Shown here piece by piece: positions 1-9,593 of a stretch of DNA of 64,000 bases. The DNA lies in contig JAHJBC010000006.1 of NCBI GenBank assembly GCA_018813765.1, positions 372,001 through 436,000 on the forward strand, written 5' to 3'. Numbering within the stretch: position 1 is the first letter of the stretch; every line of letters begins with the position of its first letter. This DNA comes from Gammaproteobacteria bacterium. Its GTDB lineage: Bacteria; Pseudomonadota; Gammaproteobacteria; Burkholderiales; Gallionellaceae. Under the pieces are notes generated by a model. The model searched no databases, was not told where the DNA came from, and worked only from the letters and a program-made list of their open reading frames with translations. Position numbers and translations under genes: made by a program.

Positions 1-1
1 G

Positions 2-1222
2 AGCGACAACGCATTGATAAGCGAAGCGAATGCCGCCCTGTCCAAAAAGGACTACAGCACAGCAGTTTCCAAATTCTCAGTCGTGGCACAACACGGGAAT
101 GCTGCGGCCCAATTCAACATGGGCGTCTTCTATATCAACGGCCAAGGCGTTCCGCGAGACGAAAAGCAGGCTTATGAGTGGTTCGGGAAATCGGCGGCGC
201 AAGGACACGCCCGCGCCCTGCAAGTGTTGCAAAAGGCGGCAGCAAAAGGCAACGAGATCGCAAAGAGCGAGCTGAGCAAGTTGCAGCAACCGCCGTCACC
301 ACAGATTCAGGCACCCGCCCAATCGCCGCAGGCATCATCGGCGACCGGCGAGGGTGCATCACTATTGACAGAAGCAAACGCGGCACTGGCGCAGAAAGAT
401 TACGTCACCGCTTTTCCCAAGTTCCTCACTCTTGCGCAGCAGGGCGACGCAATGGCCCAATACAACGTGGGCGCGCTCTACCTGAATGGACTGGGTATTC
501 AGAAAGACGAAAAGCAGGCATACGACTGGTTCGCCAAATCGGCGGCACAGGGCAATGCCCGCGCTATCGACATCATGCAAAGCGCGGCCAAGGCGAAAGA
601 GGAAGCACAGGCAAAAGCCGAAGCTGAAGAACAGGCCAAAGCGAAAGCGCAGGCTGCGGCAGATGCCAGGGCAGCAGCCCAGGCCAAAGCGAAAGAGGAC
701 AAAAAGTCTCCCTCATCCGCGCGGACGGGCAAGTCGGCGCTGTCCGATTTTTCCCTGGGCCTCAGCGGGGGGGTGACCGGCAAAATGGAAGGGATCAATA
801 ACTCGCCTTCATTCGGTTTGCTGGCGGGCTACCGATTCAATTCGAGCTTCAGCATGGAAGCGGCTTACAACTTGCTGTACCGAAATGCCAATGCCGACAG
901 CTTCATTTCTGCGACCTACCCCGGAACTACCGCAACTTTTGACCTGACTGCCATTAGTGTCGCGGGGCAATACAGGTATGGCCTGAGCAACAATTTGTCG
1001 TTGCTGGGCAATCTCGGCTTTCACTCGTCAAGCTTCAAGGTAAAAAGCTCGGGCAGCGGTTCGACAACGGGAAATTCGAGCGGCCTGGTCCTGGGGGCCA
1101 AGGTTCAATACGATCTCAACAGAAACATCGGTATCCGCGGCGGGTTCGATACCTACTCCCAGAGCGGCGGGATGACTGGCCGCATAACCGAGGTAGGGGT
1201 GGCGGTGGTAAGCAGGTTCTGA
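2..1222 (+). CDS. Sel1-repeat protein with C-terminal outer-membrane beta-barrel (5' truncated)
   Basis: The reading frame is open to the left edge, so the true start, and probably a signal peptide, lies outside the window. Two Sel1-like/TPR-like units are visible (about residues 5-85 and 115-195); each has the DEKQAY..WF.KSAAQG pattern of Sel1 repeats. An Ala/Lys/Glu-rich, probably helical linker follows (about 195-235). The last ~160 residues alternate polar and hydrophobic residues in strands and end in Phe, as outer-membrane OmpA-like barrels do. The protein probably sits in the outer membrane with the repeat part in the periplasm as a protein-binding or peptidoglycan-proximal region. This barrel-Sel1 order is inferred from composition; no exact family is recognised. 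A strong terminator follows 40 bases after the stop. Confidence 0.75.
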   Translation, partial: SDNALISEANAALSKKDYSTAVSKFSVVAQHGNAAAQFNMGVFYINGQGVPRDEKQAYEWFGKSAAQGHARALQVLQKAAAKGNEIAKSELSKLQQPPSPQIQAPAQSPQASSATGEGASLLTEANAALAQKDYVTAFPKFLTLAQQGDAMAQYNVGALYLNGLGIQKDEKQAYDWFAKSAAQGNARAIDIMQSAAKAKEEAQAKAEAEEQAKAKAQAAADARAAAQAKAKEDKKSPSSARTGKSALSDFSLGLSGGVTGKMEGINNSPSFGLLAGYRFNSSFSMEAAYNLLYRNANADSFISATYPGTTATFDLTAISVAGQYRYGLSNNLSLLGNLGFHSSSFKVKSSGSGSTTGNSSGLVLGAKVQYDLNRNIGIRGGFDTYSQSGGMTGRITEVGVAVVSRF

Positions 1223-1260
1223 TCCCAGCCGCTTTTTGCTTATTGCCAAAAGCACAAAAG

Positions 1261-1290
1261 AGAAAGCCCGGCGATACCGGGCTTTCTCTT
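1261..1290 (+). terminator. Rho-independent terminator, probably bidirectional
   Basis: Perfect 11-bp inverted repeat AGAAAGCCCGG / CCGGGCTTTCT with a 5-base loop. It lies between the convergent Sel1/barrel gene and the hybrid kinase. Confidence 0.85.
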
Positions 1291-1327
1291 TGAGAACATA
1301 TGCCGCGAACTGTTCGCATCCGGGTGC

Positions 1328-4300
1328 TTATAGCGCCATTGCAGTTAACAGCATGCTCAAATCAACAGGTTTGATTAATACCTTCCAGCGGGAAGATTGC
1401 ATTAGTGCGATTTGCTCCGGCGATGTATTCCCCGTCAGTACCACGCCCTTGATCTGTCCTGTCGAGTGCCTCTGAATGGCATCGAGAAGCCGCAGGCCAT
1501 CCATGCCGGGAAGACGATAGTCGGAAATGTAATAGTCCGCTCCCATGGTCTCCGCGCTCCCGAGTGCGTCTTCGGCTGTACCGAAAAGGATGACCTGAGC
1601 GCCCTCCATTTCAAGCGAAAACTCGATAGCCTTCGCCACGATTGCATCATCTTCGATGACCACGATCCGCTTGCCCATAAGATCGCATTCCGGGCTTGCA
1701 GAGGTTGCCGGCGGCGTGGCATGCATTTCCGGTTCATTGGCCAGCGGCACGTTAAGTTCAAATACGGAGCCTTTGCCTTCGCGGGAGCGAACGCGCACCC
1801 CGATGTCGAGCAACTTGCTCAGCCGCTTGACGATGGACAAACCCAGGCCAACGCCCTTGACTCGGGCCCGTTCCGGATTGCCGATCTGAAAGTATTCCTC
1901 GAAAATCGAGTCCGTCTGCTCGGGGGAAATGCCGATGCCCGTGTCCCATACCTGGATCAGTGCGCGATCACCCCGCTGCCGGATGCTCACCAGAACACCA
2001 CCGCGTGCGGTGTATTTCACGGCATTGCTGACGAGGTTGCGCAACAGGGTCAGCAGCAAATTGTAGTCGCTGAACAATTTCAGGCCTTGCTGCGGACAAA
2101 AGAGATTGAGGCTCAGGCTCTTCTCCCGGGAAACGGCATCGAATTCGGCTCCAATCACCCCGAGCAAGTCCCCGGCCTGAATCACCACGGGCTGCGGCTC
2201 GATCATCCCGGCATCGAGTCGTGACAGATCGAGCAATTGGTTCAAAAGTTCGCCGAGGGAGTTCACCGACTTCGAGAGATTGCTGCTGATTTTATTCTGC
2301 ACCTCGCCGAGTCCCGTCATGGACAAAGCATCGTTGAACAGTCGGATGGCCTGAAGCGGTTGCCGCAGGTCGTGGCTGGCCGCAGCGAGGAATTGCGACT
2401 TGGCGCGCGTGGCGGCTTCAGCGGTCTCCTTGGCGATAGAGAGCGCTTGCGTGCGGTCTTCGACCAGCTTTTCCAGATGATGGCGGTGCCGTTCAAGTTC
2501 GGCTTCGTTGCGCTTGCGCTCGTCGACATCGAGCATGATGCCGTGCCAGAGGATACTGCCGTCGGCTTGACGTAGCGGGATGGAGTGGATTTCTATCCAG
2601 CGTACGGGCAAGCCCGGACGGCAGACGCGGATTTCCAACTCGTGTGGCGTCATCGTCCGTACCGATTCGGTCATCTTGGTAATGATATGGGGCACGTCGT
2701 CGGGATGCACTAGGGCAAGTGCTGGTGCCCAGTCGTTCTTCACGTCCGCAGGCTTCAGCCCGGCAAGATTCTCGACGCCGGGGCTGGCGAAGGGAAAGCT
2801 GCAATGCCCTTCGGGCGACAACCGGAACGTAAAGGCGAAGCCGGGCAAATTGGCGACGAAGTCCGTCATCCGCCGCTCGGCATCGCGGATGGCGGTAGTG
2901 TCGTGCGCCAGGCCGAGCACGGTCTCCACCTTGCCTTGATCACCCGGTTCGGGCACCAGCAGTACCTGATATTCCCGCGGCCTGCCGTCGCGGTCGACAG
3001 AAGCGACGTCGACAGAACCGGGCTCGCCGCTGTCGAACACCCGGCGGATGCCTGCCTCCAGTCTGGCCGCATCGTCGGCACCAAGCAGATGACCGTCGCC
3101 AGGCGTCGCGCCGACCAGGGATTCGACCGGGTGTCCGCTCATTATGCTGCTCGCCGGATTGGCGTAGAGTCGTCGGCAATCGTGGTCGTAGCGGAAAATG
3201 GGGTCGGGGCTGTTCTCGGCCAGGCTGCGGAATTTCCGCTCACGGCGGCGGATTTCGTTTTCCATGCGCTTGCGCTCGCTGATGTCGCGGCTGACGGCAA
3301 TCGCGCCTGAAATCCGCCCGTCCGCCGCCCGCTCGGCGACGATGAAACACAGGCCGGTACGCATGTTGCCGTCCGGCAGCGGTATCTGCACTTCGAACTC
3401 GCTGCGCTCGCCGGTGGCAAGCGTGTGCTCCAGAGCGCGCTGGTAGGTTTCCGGCATGGCCATGCCGGTGGGATTTACCTCGCGCAGCGTCTTGCCTATC
3501 AGTTGTTCGGTCGGAACCGAAAACGCTCGCTCCATCGCGGGGCTGACATAGGTGCGGCGACCGTCGCGGTCATAGCGAATCAGGAGCTCCGGCAGGTTCT
3601 CCGCCAGGGTGCGGAATTCCTGCTCGCTTGCGCGCAGCGCCTCCTCCGCCCGCTTGCGTTCAATGGCGATGCTGACCAAATGCACCGCTTTTTCGATAAG
3701 GGAAATTTCGAACGCCGCAGGCGAGTGCACCTCGCGCTGATAGATCGCAAAGGTGCCCAGCACCTGACCAAAGGAAGACCGGATCGGCTCCGACCAGCAG
3801 GCGGCCAACCCGGCCTTGGCCGCGAGCTCTTTATAGGGTGTCCAATAGGGATGCGTCATGATGTCGTCGACAATGACCCGTTCCCCGGTCGCGGCAGCCG
3901 TCCCGCAACAGCCGACGCCAACGCCGATTTCTATTCCGTCGATCGCTGCGTTGTAAAAATCCGGCAGGCTTGGAGCGATACCCTCGCCGAGACGTTTGCC
4001 CTGGCTATCCAGCAACAGGATGCTGCAAATCATCTCCGGATTGATTTGCTCCACGCCGCGCACGATACCTTCGAGTATATCTGGAAGCGACGCGCTTCCA
4101 GCCAGCAGCTCCAGCGTATGACTGCGAAATTCCTCATACTTTTCGATTCGCTTGCGCTCGGTGATGTCACGACCAATACCCAGCGCCCCGATAATTTCGC
4201 CGTTGCCATCGCGCTCGGCAACGTAACGCACATGGTGGACGCACATTTCGCCGAGGGGGTTCGATATCTGGAATTCCAATTCGGCGGGCGTTCCCGTCGC

Positions 4301-5461
4301 GATGACCCGCTCGATTATGTGCTGGTGGGCTGCCGCTGAATCGTTGCCAGGATAGGCTTCAATGGGCGATTGGCCCAACATCGGCAGAACTTCCGGTGCG
4401 AGGCTTGTCGTCATCGCCGGATTCATAAATCGCGCACGGACTTGCCGGTCGTAGCGAACCACATTGTCCGGAATGTTTTCTGCCAAGCTGCGGAATTTCT
4501 GTTCGCTCTGCCGCAAAATGCGGTCGTTGCGTTCGTGCTCCAGTTCGACAGCAACACGAGGTGCCACGATTTGCATAATCCTCGTAACTTCCGCGTCTTC
4601 TCGAAGCGGACGGCTGCTCATGACTGAAATCAGGCCTATCGGCTGGCCGGCGGAGTCCCACAGCGCGAGGCCGGCATAACTCTCGGTGCCCATTTCCGCC
4701 AGCAAAGGATCCTCGGGGAACAGTTGCCGTACTCCTTGCGGGTAAATACAGAATTTCTGCTCCAGAACGTTCTTGTACGGCGTGCCCTTGAGTGGGAAAC
4801 TCCTGTTCGGAATGATCGCCCCCTTGGCATATAGCGCAATCGTTTCCACATGCCCCGAGTCTTCGTCCAGACGCTTGATAACGGCGTAATCCACCCCCAG
4901 AGTCTTGCCAAGATATTGCGCCAGCGCAGTGAAGAAGTTATTTGCGTTATCCTTCCAGCCGCGTTGCGCGACAAAATACAAGGCATCTTCGGTGCGCTTG
5001 CGCTCGGTGACGTCGCGAAATGTTGCTACAACCGCATACGGCCCGGCTTCGCCCTCCGTGATCAGCGGCTGCGTGTTGACGGATAGCCAGACCAGAGTCC
5101 CGTCAGGCCGATGCGCCCCCACCAGCACATTGCTTTGTGTTTTCCCCGTTTGAAGGGCGAGCAGGGCAGAGTGGAATTTCGGGGCGACGGGAGTTTCATC
5201 TTCAGCAATGAAATTGAGCGCTTGAGCACATTCCGCCGCAGAGCGGCCGATCAGTTCAGTGGCGGCAAACCCAAGGATTTTCTCGGCGGCGGGATTAACG
5301 GCGACGACCTCACCGCTTTGATTCAGGAATACCGTGCCTTCATCCATAGCCATGAAGATCGCCTCGAACAGGTGATCGCTGGCGCGACGTTTGCATTCAA
5401 CATTCCTGCGCTCGATTGCCATTCCATTGTTCCTGCGGATGATTGTTGCTCCGACTATCAT
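1328..5461 (-). CDS. Multi-PAS/GAF hybrid sensor histidine kinase with C-terminal receiver
   Basis: Cytoplasmic hybrid two-component kinase of 1377 residues with no obvious membrane segments. Domains in order: PAS (about 30-155), GAF (165-310), PAS (325-440), GAF (445-605), three further PAS modules (615-990), a short coiled coil, HisKA with the phospho-acceptor His in HDLRQPLQ (about 1030), HATPase with DTGIGI and GVGLGLS boxes (about 1140-1245), and a receiver (1263-1377) with EDD, phospho-Asp in SDYRLPG (about 1314) and the conserved Lys in IKP. Most PAS modules end in the DITERKR linker. All catalytic residues look present. No DNA-binding or enzymatic output is fused, so a separate phosphotransfer partner or regulator is expected; none lies next to it. 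A second ATG 13 codons in is an alternative start. Confidence 0.93.
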   Translation of the reverse strand: MIVGATIIRRNNGMAIERRNVECKRRASDHLFEAIFMAMDEGTVFLNQSGEVVAVNPAAEKILGFAATELIGRSAAECAQALNFIAEDETPVAPKFHSALLALQTGKTQSNVLVGAHRPDGTLVWLSVNTQPLITEGEAGPYAVVATFRDVTERKRTEDALYFVAQRGWKDNANNFFTALAQYLGKTLGVDYAVIKRLDEDSGHVETIALYAKGAIIPNRSFPLKGTPYKNVLEQKFCIYPQGVRQLFPEDPLLAEMGTESYAGLALWDSAGQPIGLISVMSSRPLREDAEVTRIMQIVAPRVAVELEHERNDRILRQSEQKFRSLAENIPDNVVRYDRQVRARFMNPAMTTSLAPEVLPMLGQSPIEAYPGNDSAAAHQHIIERVIATGTPAELEFQISNPLGEMCVHHVRYVAERDGNGEIIGALGIGRDITERKRIEKYEEFRSHTLELLAGSASLPDILEGIVRGVEQINPEMICSILLLDSQGKRLGEGIAPSLPDFYNAAIDGIEIGVGVGCCGTAAATGERVIVDDIMTHPYWTPYKELAAKAGLAACWSEPIRSSFGQVLGTFAIYQREVHSPAAFEISLIEKAVHLVSIAIERKRAEEALRASEQEFRTLAENLPELLIRYDRDGRRTYVSPAMERAFSVPTEQLIGKTLREVNPTGMAMPETYQRALEHTLATGERSEFEVQIPLPDGNMRTGLCFIVAERAADGRISGAIAVSRDISERKRMENEIRRRERKFRSLAENSPDPIFRYDHDCRRLYANPASSIMSGHPVESLVGATPGDGHLLGADDAARLEAGIRRVFDSGEPGSVDVASVDRDGRPREYQVLLVPEPGDQGKVETVLGLAHDTTAIRDAERRMTDFVANLPGFAFTFRLSPEGHCSFPFASPGVENLAGLKPADVKNDWAPALALVHPDDVPHIITKMTESVRTMTPHELEIRVCRPGLPVRWIEIHSIPLRQADGSILWHGIMLDVDERKRNEAELERHRHHLEKLVEDRTQALSIAKETAEAATRAKSQFLAAASHDLRQPLQAIRLFNDALSMTGLGEVQNKISSNLSKSVNSLGELLNQLLDLSRLDAGMIEPQPVVIQAGDLLGVIGAEFDAVSREKSLSLNLFCPQQGLKLFSDYNLLLTLLRNLVSNAVKYTARGGVLVSIRQRGDRALIQVWDTGIGISPEQTDSIFEEYFQIGNPERARVKGVGLGLSIVKRLSKLLDIGVRVRSREGKGSVFELNVPLANEPEMHATPPATSASPECDLMGKRIVVIEDDAIVAKAIEFSLEMEGAQVILFGTAEDALGSAETMGADYYISDYRLPGMDGLRLLDAIQRHSTGQIKGVVLTGNTSPEQIALMQSSRWKVLIKPVDLSMLLTAMAL

Positions 5462-5512
5462 CTCAGGATTTGCGTGATCTGGAAAGGCTCATGCTGGGGC
5501 ACTCTGCCGACG

Positions 5513-5842
5513 TTAAGCCGCAAGGATTTTCAACAGCCAATACATGATCAGCGCACCCGCGAAAACCCCAGCAACGAAGGTTCGGAGTGTTATCGAAACG
5601 CTTGTTTCCGGTTTGGGTTTTTCATCGGGCGGTTGTATGGCTTCCCACTCGCGGATTATCTTCGTGGCTGTGGCGTAATCCTCGTCGGCAACCAGCACGC
5701 GCACGAAACCCATTGCCGCGAGTTCGCCGATGCCGCCCTGCAGATACTCGCCCTCGACACGCCCCGTGATGCCGTGCTGCTCAAGCAGGTTCAGGATCAT
5801 GTGAGCGTCTAACCCGGAGGAGGCCTCATATACGCTTTTCAT
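5513..5842 (-). CDS. DUF2007-type putative signal-transducing protein with C-terminal membrane anchor
   Basis: The N-terminal ~70 residues match the DUF2007 pattern (VYEA..GLDAHMILNLLEQHGI, then G.GELAAMGFVRVLVADEDY), a small domain found in proteins of unknown, possibly signalling, function. A Pro/Lys linker leads to one hydrophobic segment (about 88-107) that would anchor it in the inner membrane. Its ATG overlaps the stop of the upstream Cache-PAS gene as ATGA, so the two are probably translationally coupled and act in one pathway. The coupling is seen in the sequence; the shared pathway is inferred. Confidence 0.8.
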   Translation of the reverse strand: MKSVYEASSGLDAHMILNLLEQHGITGRVEGEYLQGGIGELAAMGFVRVLVADEDYATATKIIREWEAIQPPDEKPKPETSVSITLRTFVAGVFAGALIMYWLLKILAA

Positions 5843-7263
5843 TCCTTGCTTGTCCCGCCGCCCCGTCGCTCGATCGGCGTATTGAACCGGCGGATGTTTT
5901 CCTCGGCTTCCCTGAGCGCGCTGATGTCGTGGACGACGGCCAGGAATTTCTCAACACCATCCTCCAGCGTGATCAATTGCAGGTTGACCTCAACCGGATA
6001 GCTGCTGCCATCCGCGCGTACCTGTACTGTCTGATAAGTGACCGCCTCCTGCTCGCCCCGGCGCAACAGTTCGAGCTTTTCTCCAAAGGATTCGATGCCC
6101 GTTTCCGGTTGCAGTGCAAGCATGTTTTTCTTTTGCAATTGCTCCAGCGAATAGCCGAGCGACTCCAGCGCCTGATCGTTGGCGTAGGTGATCAGCAAGG
6201 TGCCGGTATCGAACATGATGATCTCGTTCGGACTGCGTTCGCGCAGAGCGTGTTCGTAATGGCGCTGCAGTTCCTTGCGGCGTTTTTCCGCCGTCCACGC
6301 GCGGCGCTGTTGCCTCAGGCTGTAAAAGGCGAAAGTGCAGGCCAGTATCAGCGCCATCACGAAATACGGCGCATGCAGCTCTTCCCGCCATGCGGACTTG
6401 ATCTCCGTCACCGGCATCTCGACGAACAACGTGAGCGGATAATGCTGCAGGCGGCGCATCACCAGCAGATCCGTTTTCTTGCCCGCGCTGTTGCGCAACT
6501 CGACCAGCCCCTGGTCGGGGTGGCTGTTGGTGCGCAGATATTCGGCCATCGCTCCTTCGAGCGGTTTGCCATACAACTCATCACGATTTGCGGCATCCGG
6601 CTCCGGGTAGCGGCTCACCAGATAACCGTCGTCGCGCACCAGTCCCAGTGCGGTGATCCTGGGCGTGACCGTATCCATCCAGTAGCGCTGCATCATGTCC
6701 ACCGGCAGATTGGCGCTGATGATGTAGGCCAGCTTGCCCGCAGGATCGGTGACGGCATAGCGCGCGGAAACGATCCAGCTTCTGTCGATGTAGCCCGTGA
6801 CAGGGCGGCCGATGACGAAGGGCGAACCCTGTTGCAGTTCCTCGCGGAGCTGGAGAAAGGCGGGGTCGTTGGCAAGCGTGGGCAGATCCGGCCCGTAGGG
6901 TGTTGTGCCGGTCAGCAGCACCTGGCCGTCGCCGCGGATCAGCATCACATTGTCCAGCTCGGTATGCAGATACTGGAAGCGGCGCACCAGCGCATAGGCG
7001 CGGTCGAGATCGGGCTTGCCGCCCATCGCGGCCAGTTCCGTTCCCAGGCCCTGCATGCCGATGCGCAACTGGGTAAAGTAGATATCGATCGAATTCCCGC
7101 TCAACGCGGCAATCGTCGCCATCTGGACGGCCTGCTCCGATTTGGTGTTCCGCCATGACTGCGCGACAAGGAAGGCGGCGAAAGCCAGCAGCACAAACAC
7201 CAGCAGCGTTGCCGAATTTTTCAGTGTCCTTCCTGGGCGATGCTCACTACCGGTATCCAGCAT
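5839..7263 (-). CDS. Membrane Cache-PAS sensor without an output domain
   Basis: The N-terminus has a membrane segment (about 17-36). A periplasmic region of ~250 residues follows with double-Cache-like character (SGNSIDIYFTQLRIGMQ.., ..NDPAFLQLREELQQG.., ..GYIDRSWIVSARYAV), typical of small-molecule sensors, then a second membrane segment (about 290-310) and a cytoplasmic PAS domain (about 340-460) ending ISALREAEENIRRF. Related proteins normally continue into GGDEF, EAL or HisKA domains; here the chain stops just after the PAS. Either it is a naturally short sensor signalling through protein contacts, perhaps to the coupled DUF2007 protein, or an output domain was lost. Start codon ATG. Confidence 0.85.
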   Translation of the reverse strand: MLDTGSEHRPGRTLKNSATLLVFVLLAFAAFLVAQSWRNTKSEQAVQMATIAALSGNSIDIYFTQLRIGMQGLGTELAAMGGKPDLDRAYALVRRFQYLHTELDNVMLIRGDGQVLLTGTTPYGPDLPTLANDPAFLQLREELQQGSPFVIGRPVTGYIDRSWIVSARYAVTDPAGKLAYIISANLPVDMMQRYWMDTVTPRITALGLVRDDGYLVSRYPEPDAANRDELYGKPLEGAMAEYLRTNSHPDQGLVELRNSAGKKTDLLVMRRLQHYPLTLFVEMPVTEIKSAWREELHAPYFVMALILACTFAFYSLRQQRRAWTAEKRRKELQRHYEHALRERSPNEIIMFDTGTLLITYANDQALESLGYSLEQLQKKNMLALQPETGIESFGEKLELLRRGEQEAVTYQTVQVRADGSSYPVEVNLQLITLEDGVEKFLAVVHDISALREAEENIRRFNTPIERRGGGTSKE

Positions 7264-7457
7264 TATTGGCCTTTATGCAAAGAGAGACGGAAGAGAAAAG
7301 GGATGTCACTTCCGCAATCTATCATCCCCTATGGCAGTCGTTCAACTTTCATTCTTGTTGCCGGGAAAAACTGGCGTAAACGCAGGAAGCATCGTTTGTT
7401 TCCAGTCGCTTGATTAGGATTAAAATCCGCCCCACGTTATCACCAACAATCTGCGCC

Positions 7458-8165
7458 ATGAAATACCTGTTTCCCCCGCCCGCAGTCGCCGCGTTGCCAG
7501 TCCGGGGCCGCGACGAACAATTCCCGATCCGCCGCATCTTCTGCGTCGGCCGCAACTACGAAGCGCATGCAAAGGAACTGGGCAACCAGGTTGATCGCGA
7601 AACGCTGTTCTACTTCACCAAGGCCGCAGCCCACTACGCACCTTCCGGCACCACCGTCCCCTATCCGCCGGGCACCGCCAACTACCATCACGAGATGGAA
7701 CTGGTCGTCGCCATCGGCCGGGCCGGATTCCGCATCTCGCAAGAGCTGGCGCTGGAGCATGTATTCGGCTATGCCTGCGGGCTCGACATGACGCGCCGCG
7801 ACCTGCAAGCCGCGTTGCGCGAGAAGAAACTGTCCTGGGACATCGCCAAGGATTTCGAGGACGCTGCCGTGGTCTCGGCGATCGCGCCCGCGTCGTCCAT
7901 CGGACACCCGCGTAGCGGCAAGATCGAACTCAAGGTCAACGGCGACATCCGCCAGTCCTCCGACATCGGCCTGATGATCCATTCCGTCCCGGCGCTCATC
8001 GCCCACCTCTCCGGCCTCTACCACCTGCAAGCCGGGGATATCATTTTCACCGGCACCCCGGAAGGCGTCGGCCCCGTGGTTGCGGGCGACCGTCTCGAAG
8101 GCATGATCGAAGGTGTGGGGGATATCGCGCTCAACATCGGTGCCGAGGAAGTTGGCGCCAAGTGA
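7458..8165 (+). CDS. Fumarylacetoacetate hydrolase (FAH) family protein
   Basis: About 235 residues covering a single FAH catalytic domain. The signature is visible: FCVGRNYEAHAKELG near residue 30, HHEMELVVAIG carrying the metal-binding Glu residues, and IIFTGTPEGVGPV near the C-terminus. The family cleaves C-C bonds or tautomerises/decarboxylates beta-diketo acids using Mg or Mn (acylpyruvases, 2-hydroxyhepta-dienedioate isomerase). The single-domain length fits acylpyruvase/FAHD1-type enzymes better than true fumarylacetoacetase. I place the start at the ATG of MKYLFPPP, which begins the conserved region; 16 codons of upstream open frame look untranslated. The substrate cannot be assigned. 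Confidence 0.9.
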   Translation: MKYLFPPPAVAALPVRGRDEQFPIRRIFCVGRNYEAHAKELGNQVDRETLFYFTKAAAHYAPSGTTVPYPPGTANYHHEMELVVAIGRAGFRISQELALEHVFGYACGLDMTRRDLQAALREKKLSWDIAKDFEDAAVVSAIAPASSIGHPRSGKIELKVNGDIRQSSDIGLMIHSVPALIAHLSGLYHLQAGDIIFTGTPEGVGPVVAGDRLEGMIEGVGDIALNIGAEEVGAK

Positions 8166-8309
8166 AGTCCGCCCCACAGCGGGCAGGGCATCAGGTATGA
8201 CGGCAGGCAGGATTCGCGGGCGGGAGCCAAACGCCATCCGTACAAGTCCTGCTCACTGTCTCAATCACAATTGCTATCATCCACCCCCCGCAACCCGGAA
8301 GCATCACCC

Positions 8310-8708
8310 ATGCAAACGCGCAAACCCATCAACATCCCCGTCGTCTCCGCCAGCGCAGAGGAAAGCCCCGACACCGACAGCAACTGCTCCGGCAACGAAC
8401 TCGTTGCGCTCATGGTGCTGGGCGACAGCATGCAGCCGGAATTCATCGAAGGCGAGATACTGGTCATCGAGATGGGCGCACCGGCAACCGATGGTGCGTT
8501 CGTCATCGCCGAAGTGGCGAAAGAAGACTTCATCTTTCGCCAGCTCAAACGCGATGCACAAGGCGGCTGGCGGCTCGTTGCACTCAACCCGGCTTATCCC
8601 GACACCGCCATCCCGGGTCTGGAGATCATCAAGGGCGTGGTCACCCACAAGAAGAAGCCCGGCTCGCGCAAGTCGGTCAAATACTACGGGGCGCAATCGC
8701 CCAACTGA
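8310..8708 (+). CDS. S24/LexA-like protein lacking a DNA-binding domain
   Basis: 132 residues, essentially only the C-terminal S24 (LexA/UmuD-type) fold. GDSMQPEFIEGEILVIE carries the expected nucleophilic Ser. The second half (FIFRQLKRD..GWRLVALNPAYP) aligns with the strand that normally supplies the general-base Lys, but that position appears to be Arg. Autoproteolysis may therefore be lost; this assignment is by eye. There is no HTH, unlike LexA. The ATG at 8310 (MQTRKP) is preferred because a partial copy at 12877 starts at the same codon with a similar upstream sequence. Fragments of this gene recur at about 10829 and 12877. Confidence 0.75.
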   Translation: MQTRKPINIPVVSASAEESPDTDSNCSGNELVALMVLGDSMQPEFIEGEILVIEMGAPATDGAFVIAEVAKEDFIFRQLKRDAQGGWRLVALNPAYPDTAIPGLEIIKGVVTHKKKPGSRKSVKYYGAQSPN

Positions 8709-8910
8709 CTGTCCGCAGTTCTTGCATCTATCTACCGCCTAATAACCCTACTGCTCAATACCCCTTCTGGGCTATCAAATTTACGGAAAAATGGTAGTAA
8801 CTTGTCCGCCGTTAGGTTGGGCGAGGGGATGTCGTTTTCTGGCATGTTTGAGCCTGACTTGTTTGCTCGGCAAGTATTCATTTTTAATCTTTTATGAAAG
8901 GGCATTAAGC

Positions 8911-9504
8911 ATGAAAAGAATCAACCTGAGCGTACTGGTGCTATTGGCTGGCCTGCTGAACACAAGCGTTGTGGCTGCCGGAGAAGTCGACCCCGCGAGC
9001 GTGCCTGCACCCAAGCAGACCATCGCCAAGAAATACATGAGCGCCAAAGAAGCCGCAGCGCTCAAGCAGAGCATGGGCCAAGCAGCTTTGCTGGTGGATA
9101 TCCGCACCCAGGCCGAGATCTCGTTTGTTGGAGAAGCCGATGCGGTTGATGCCAACATTCCGTACCTGCTTGCCGATTTCACGGCATGGGATGACAAAAA
9201 GGCGCGCTTTAAACTTTCGCCCAACGCAGACTTTGCCAACAAAGTGGGCGAACTGGTGACGAAGGCCGGCTTGCAGAAAGACGCCACCATCATCCTGATG
9301 TGCCGCTCGGGTGACCGTAGCGCGAAGGCGGCAGATGAACTGACCAAGGCCGGGTACACCAATGCCTACTCGTTGGTTGAAGGCTTCGAAGGCGATGTCG
9401 CCAAAGACGGCCCCAACGCAGGCAAGCGCACCGTGAACGGCTGGAAGAATGCAGGCCTGCCGTGGAGCTACAAGCTGGACAAGAACAAGATGTATCTCAA
9501 CTGA
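8911..9504 (+). CDS. Exported rhodanese-domain protein
   Basis: 197 residues. The signal peptide is clear (MKR..LSVLVLLAGLLNTSVVAA), so the protein is periplasmic. The rhodanese-like domain spans about 45-180, with the catalytic Cys in the loop MCRSGDRS, the usual CxxGxR-type active site of sulfurtransferases. Such proteins move sulfane sulfur to cyanide, thiols or protein acceptors; the export suggests a role in periplasmic sulfur handling. The start is fixed by the signal peptide and a GAAAGGG ribosome site 10 bases upstream. It is monocistronic, followed 26 bases later by a terminator. It stands alone, so its partner is unknown. Confidence 0.88.
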   Translation: MKRINLSVLVLLAGLLNTSVVAAGEVDPASVPAPKQTIAKKYMSAKEAAALKQSMGQAALLVDIRTQAEISFVGEADAVDANIPYLLADFTAWDDKKARFKLSPNADFANKVGELVTKAGLQKDATIILMCRSGDRSAKAADELTKAGYTNAYSLVEGFEGDVAKDGPNAGKRTVNGWKNAGLPWSYKLDKNKMYLN

Positions 9505-9530
9505 TCAACACCGTTTTGGTAGCGGCAAAG

Positions 9531-9562
9531 AAAAGCCCGGGATGAACCCCCGGGCTTTTTTT
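9531..9562 (+). terminator. Rho-independent terminator
   Basis: AAAAGCCCGG and CCGGGCTTTT arms with a short loop, followed by a run of T. It ends the rhodanese transcript. Confidence 0.9.
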
Positions 9563-9593
9563 TACGAATCAGGTTAGGCGATCAGATCGGTAG

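Noticed and set aside
5929-7158. 409-codon plus-strand frame
   Set aside because: Antisense of the Cache-PAS sensor, low-complexity His/Arg/Gln translation.
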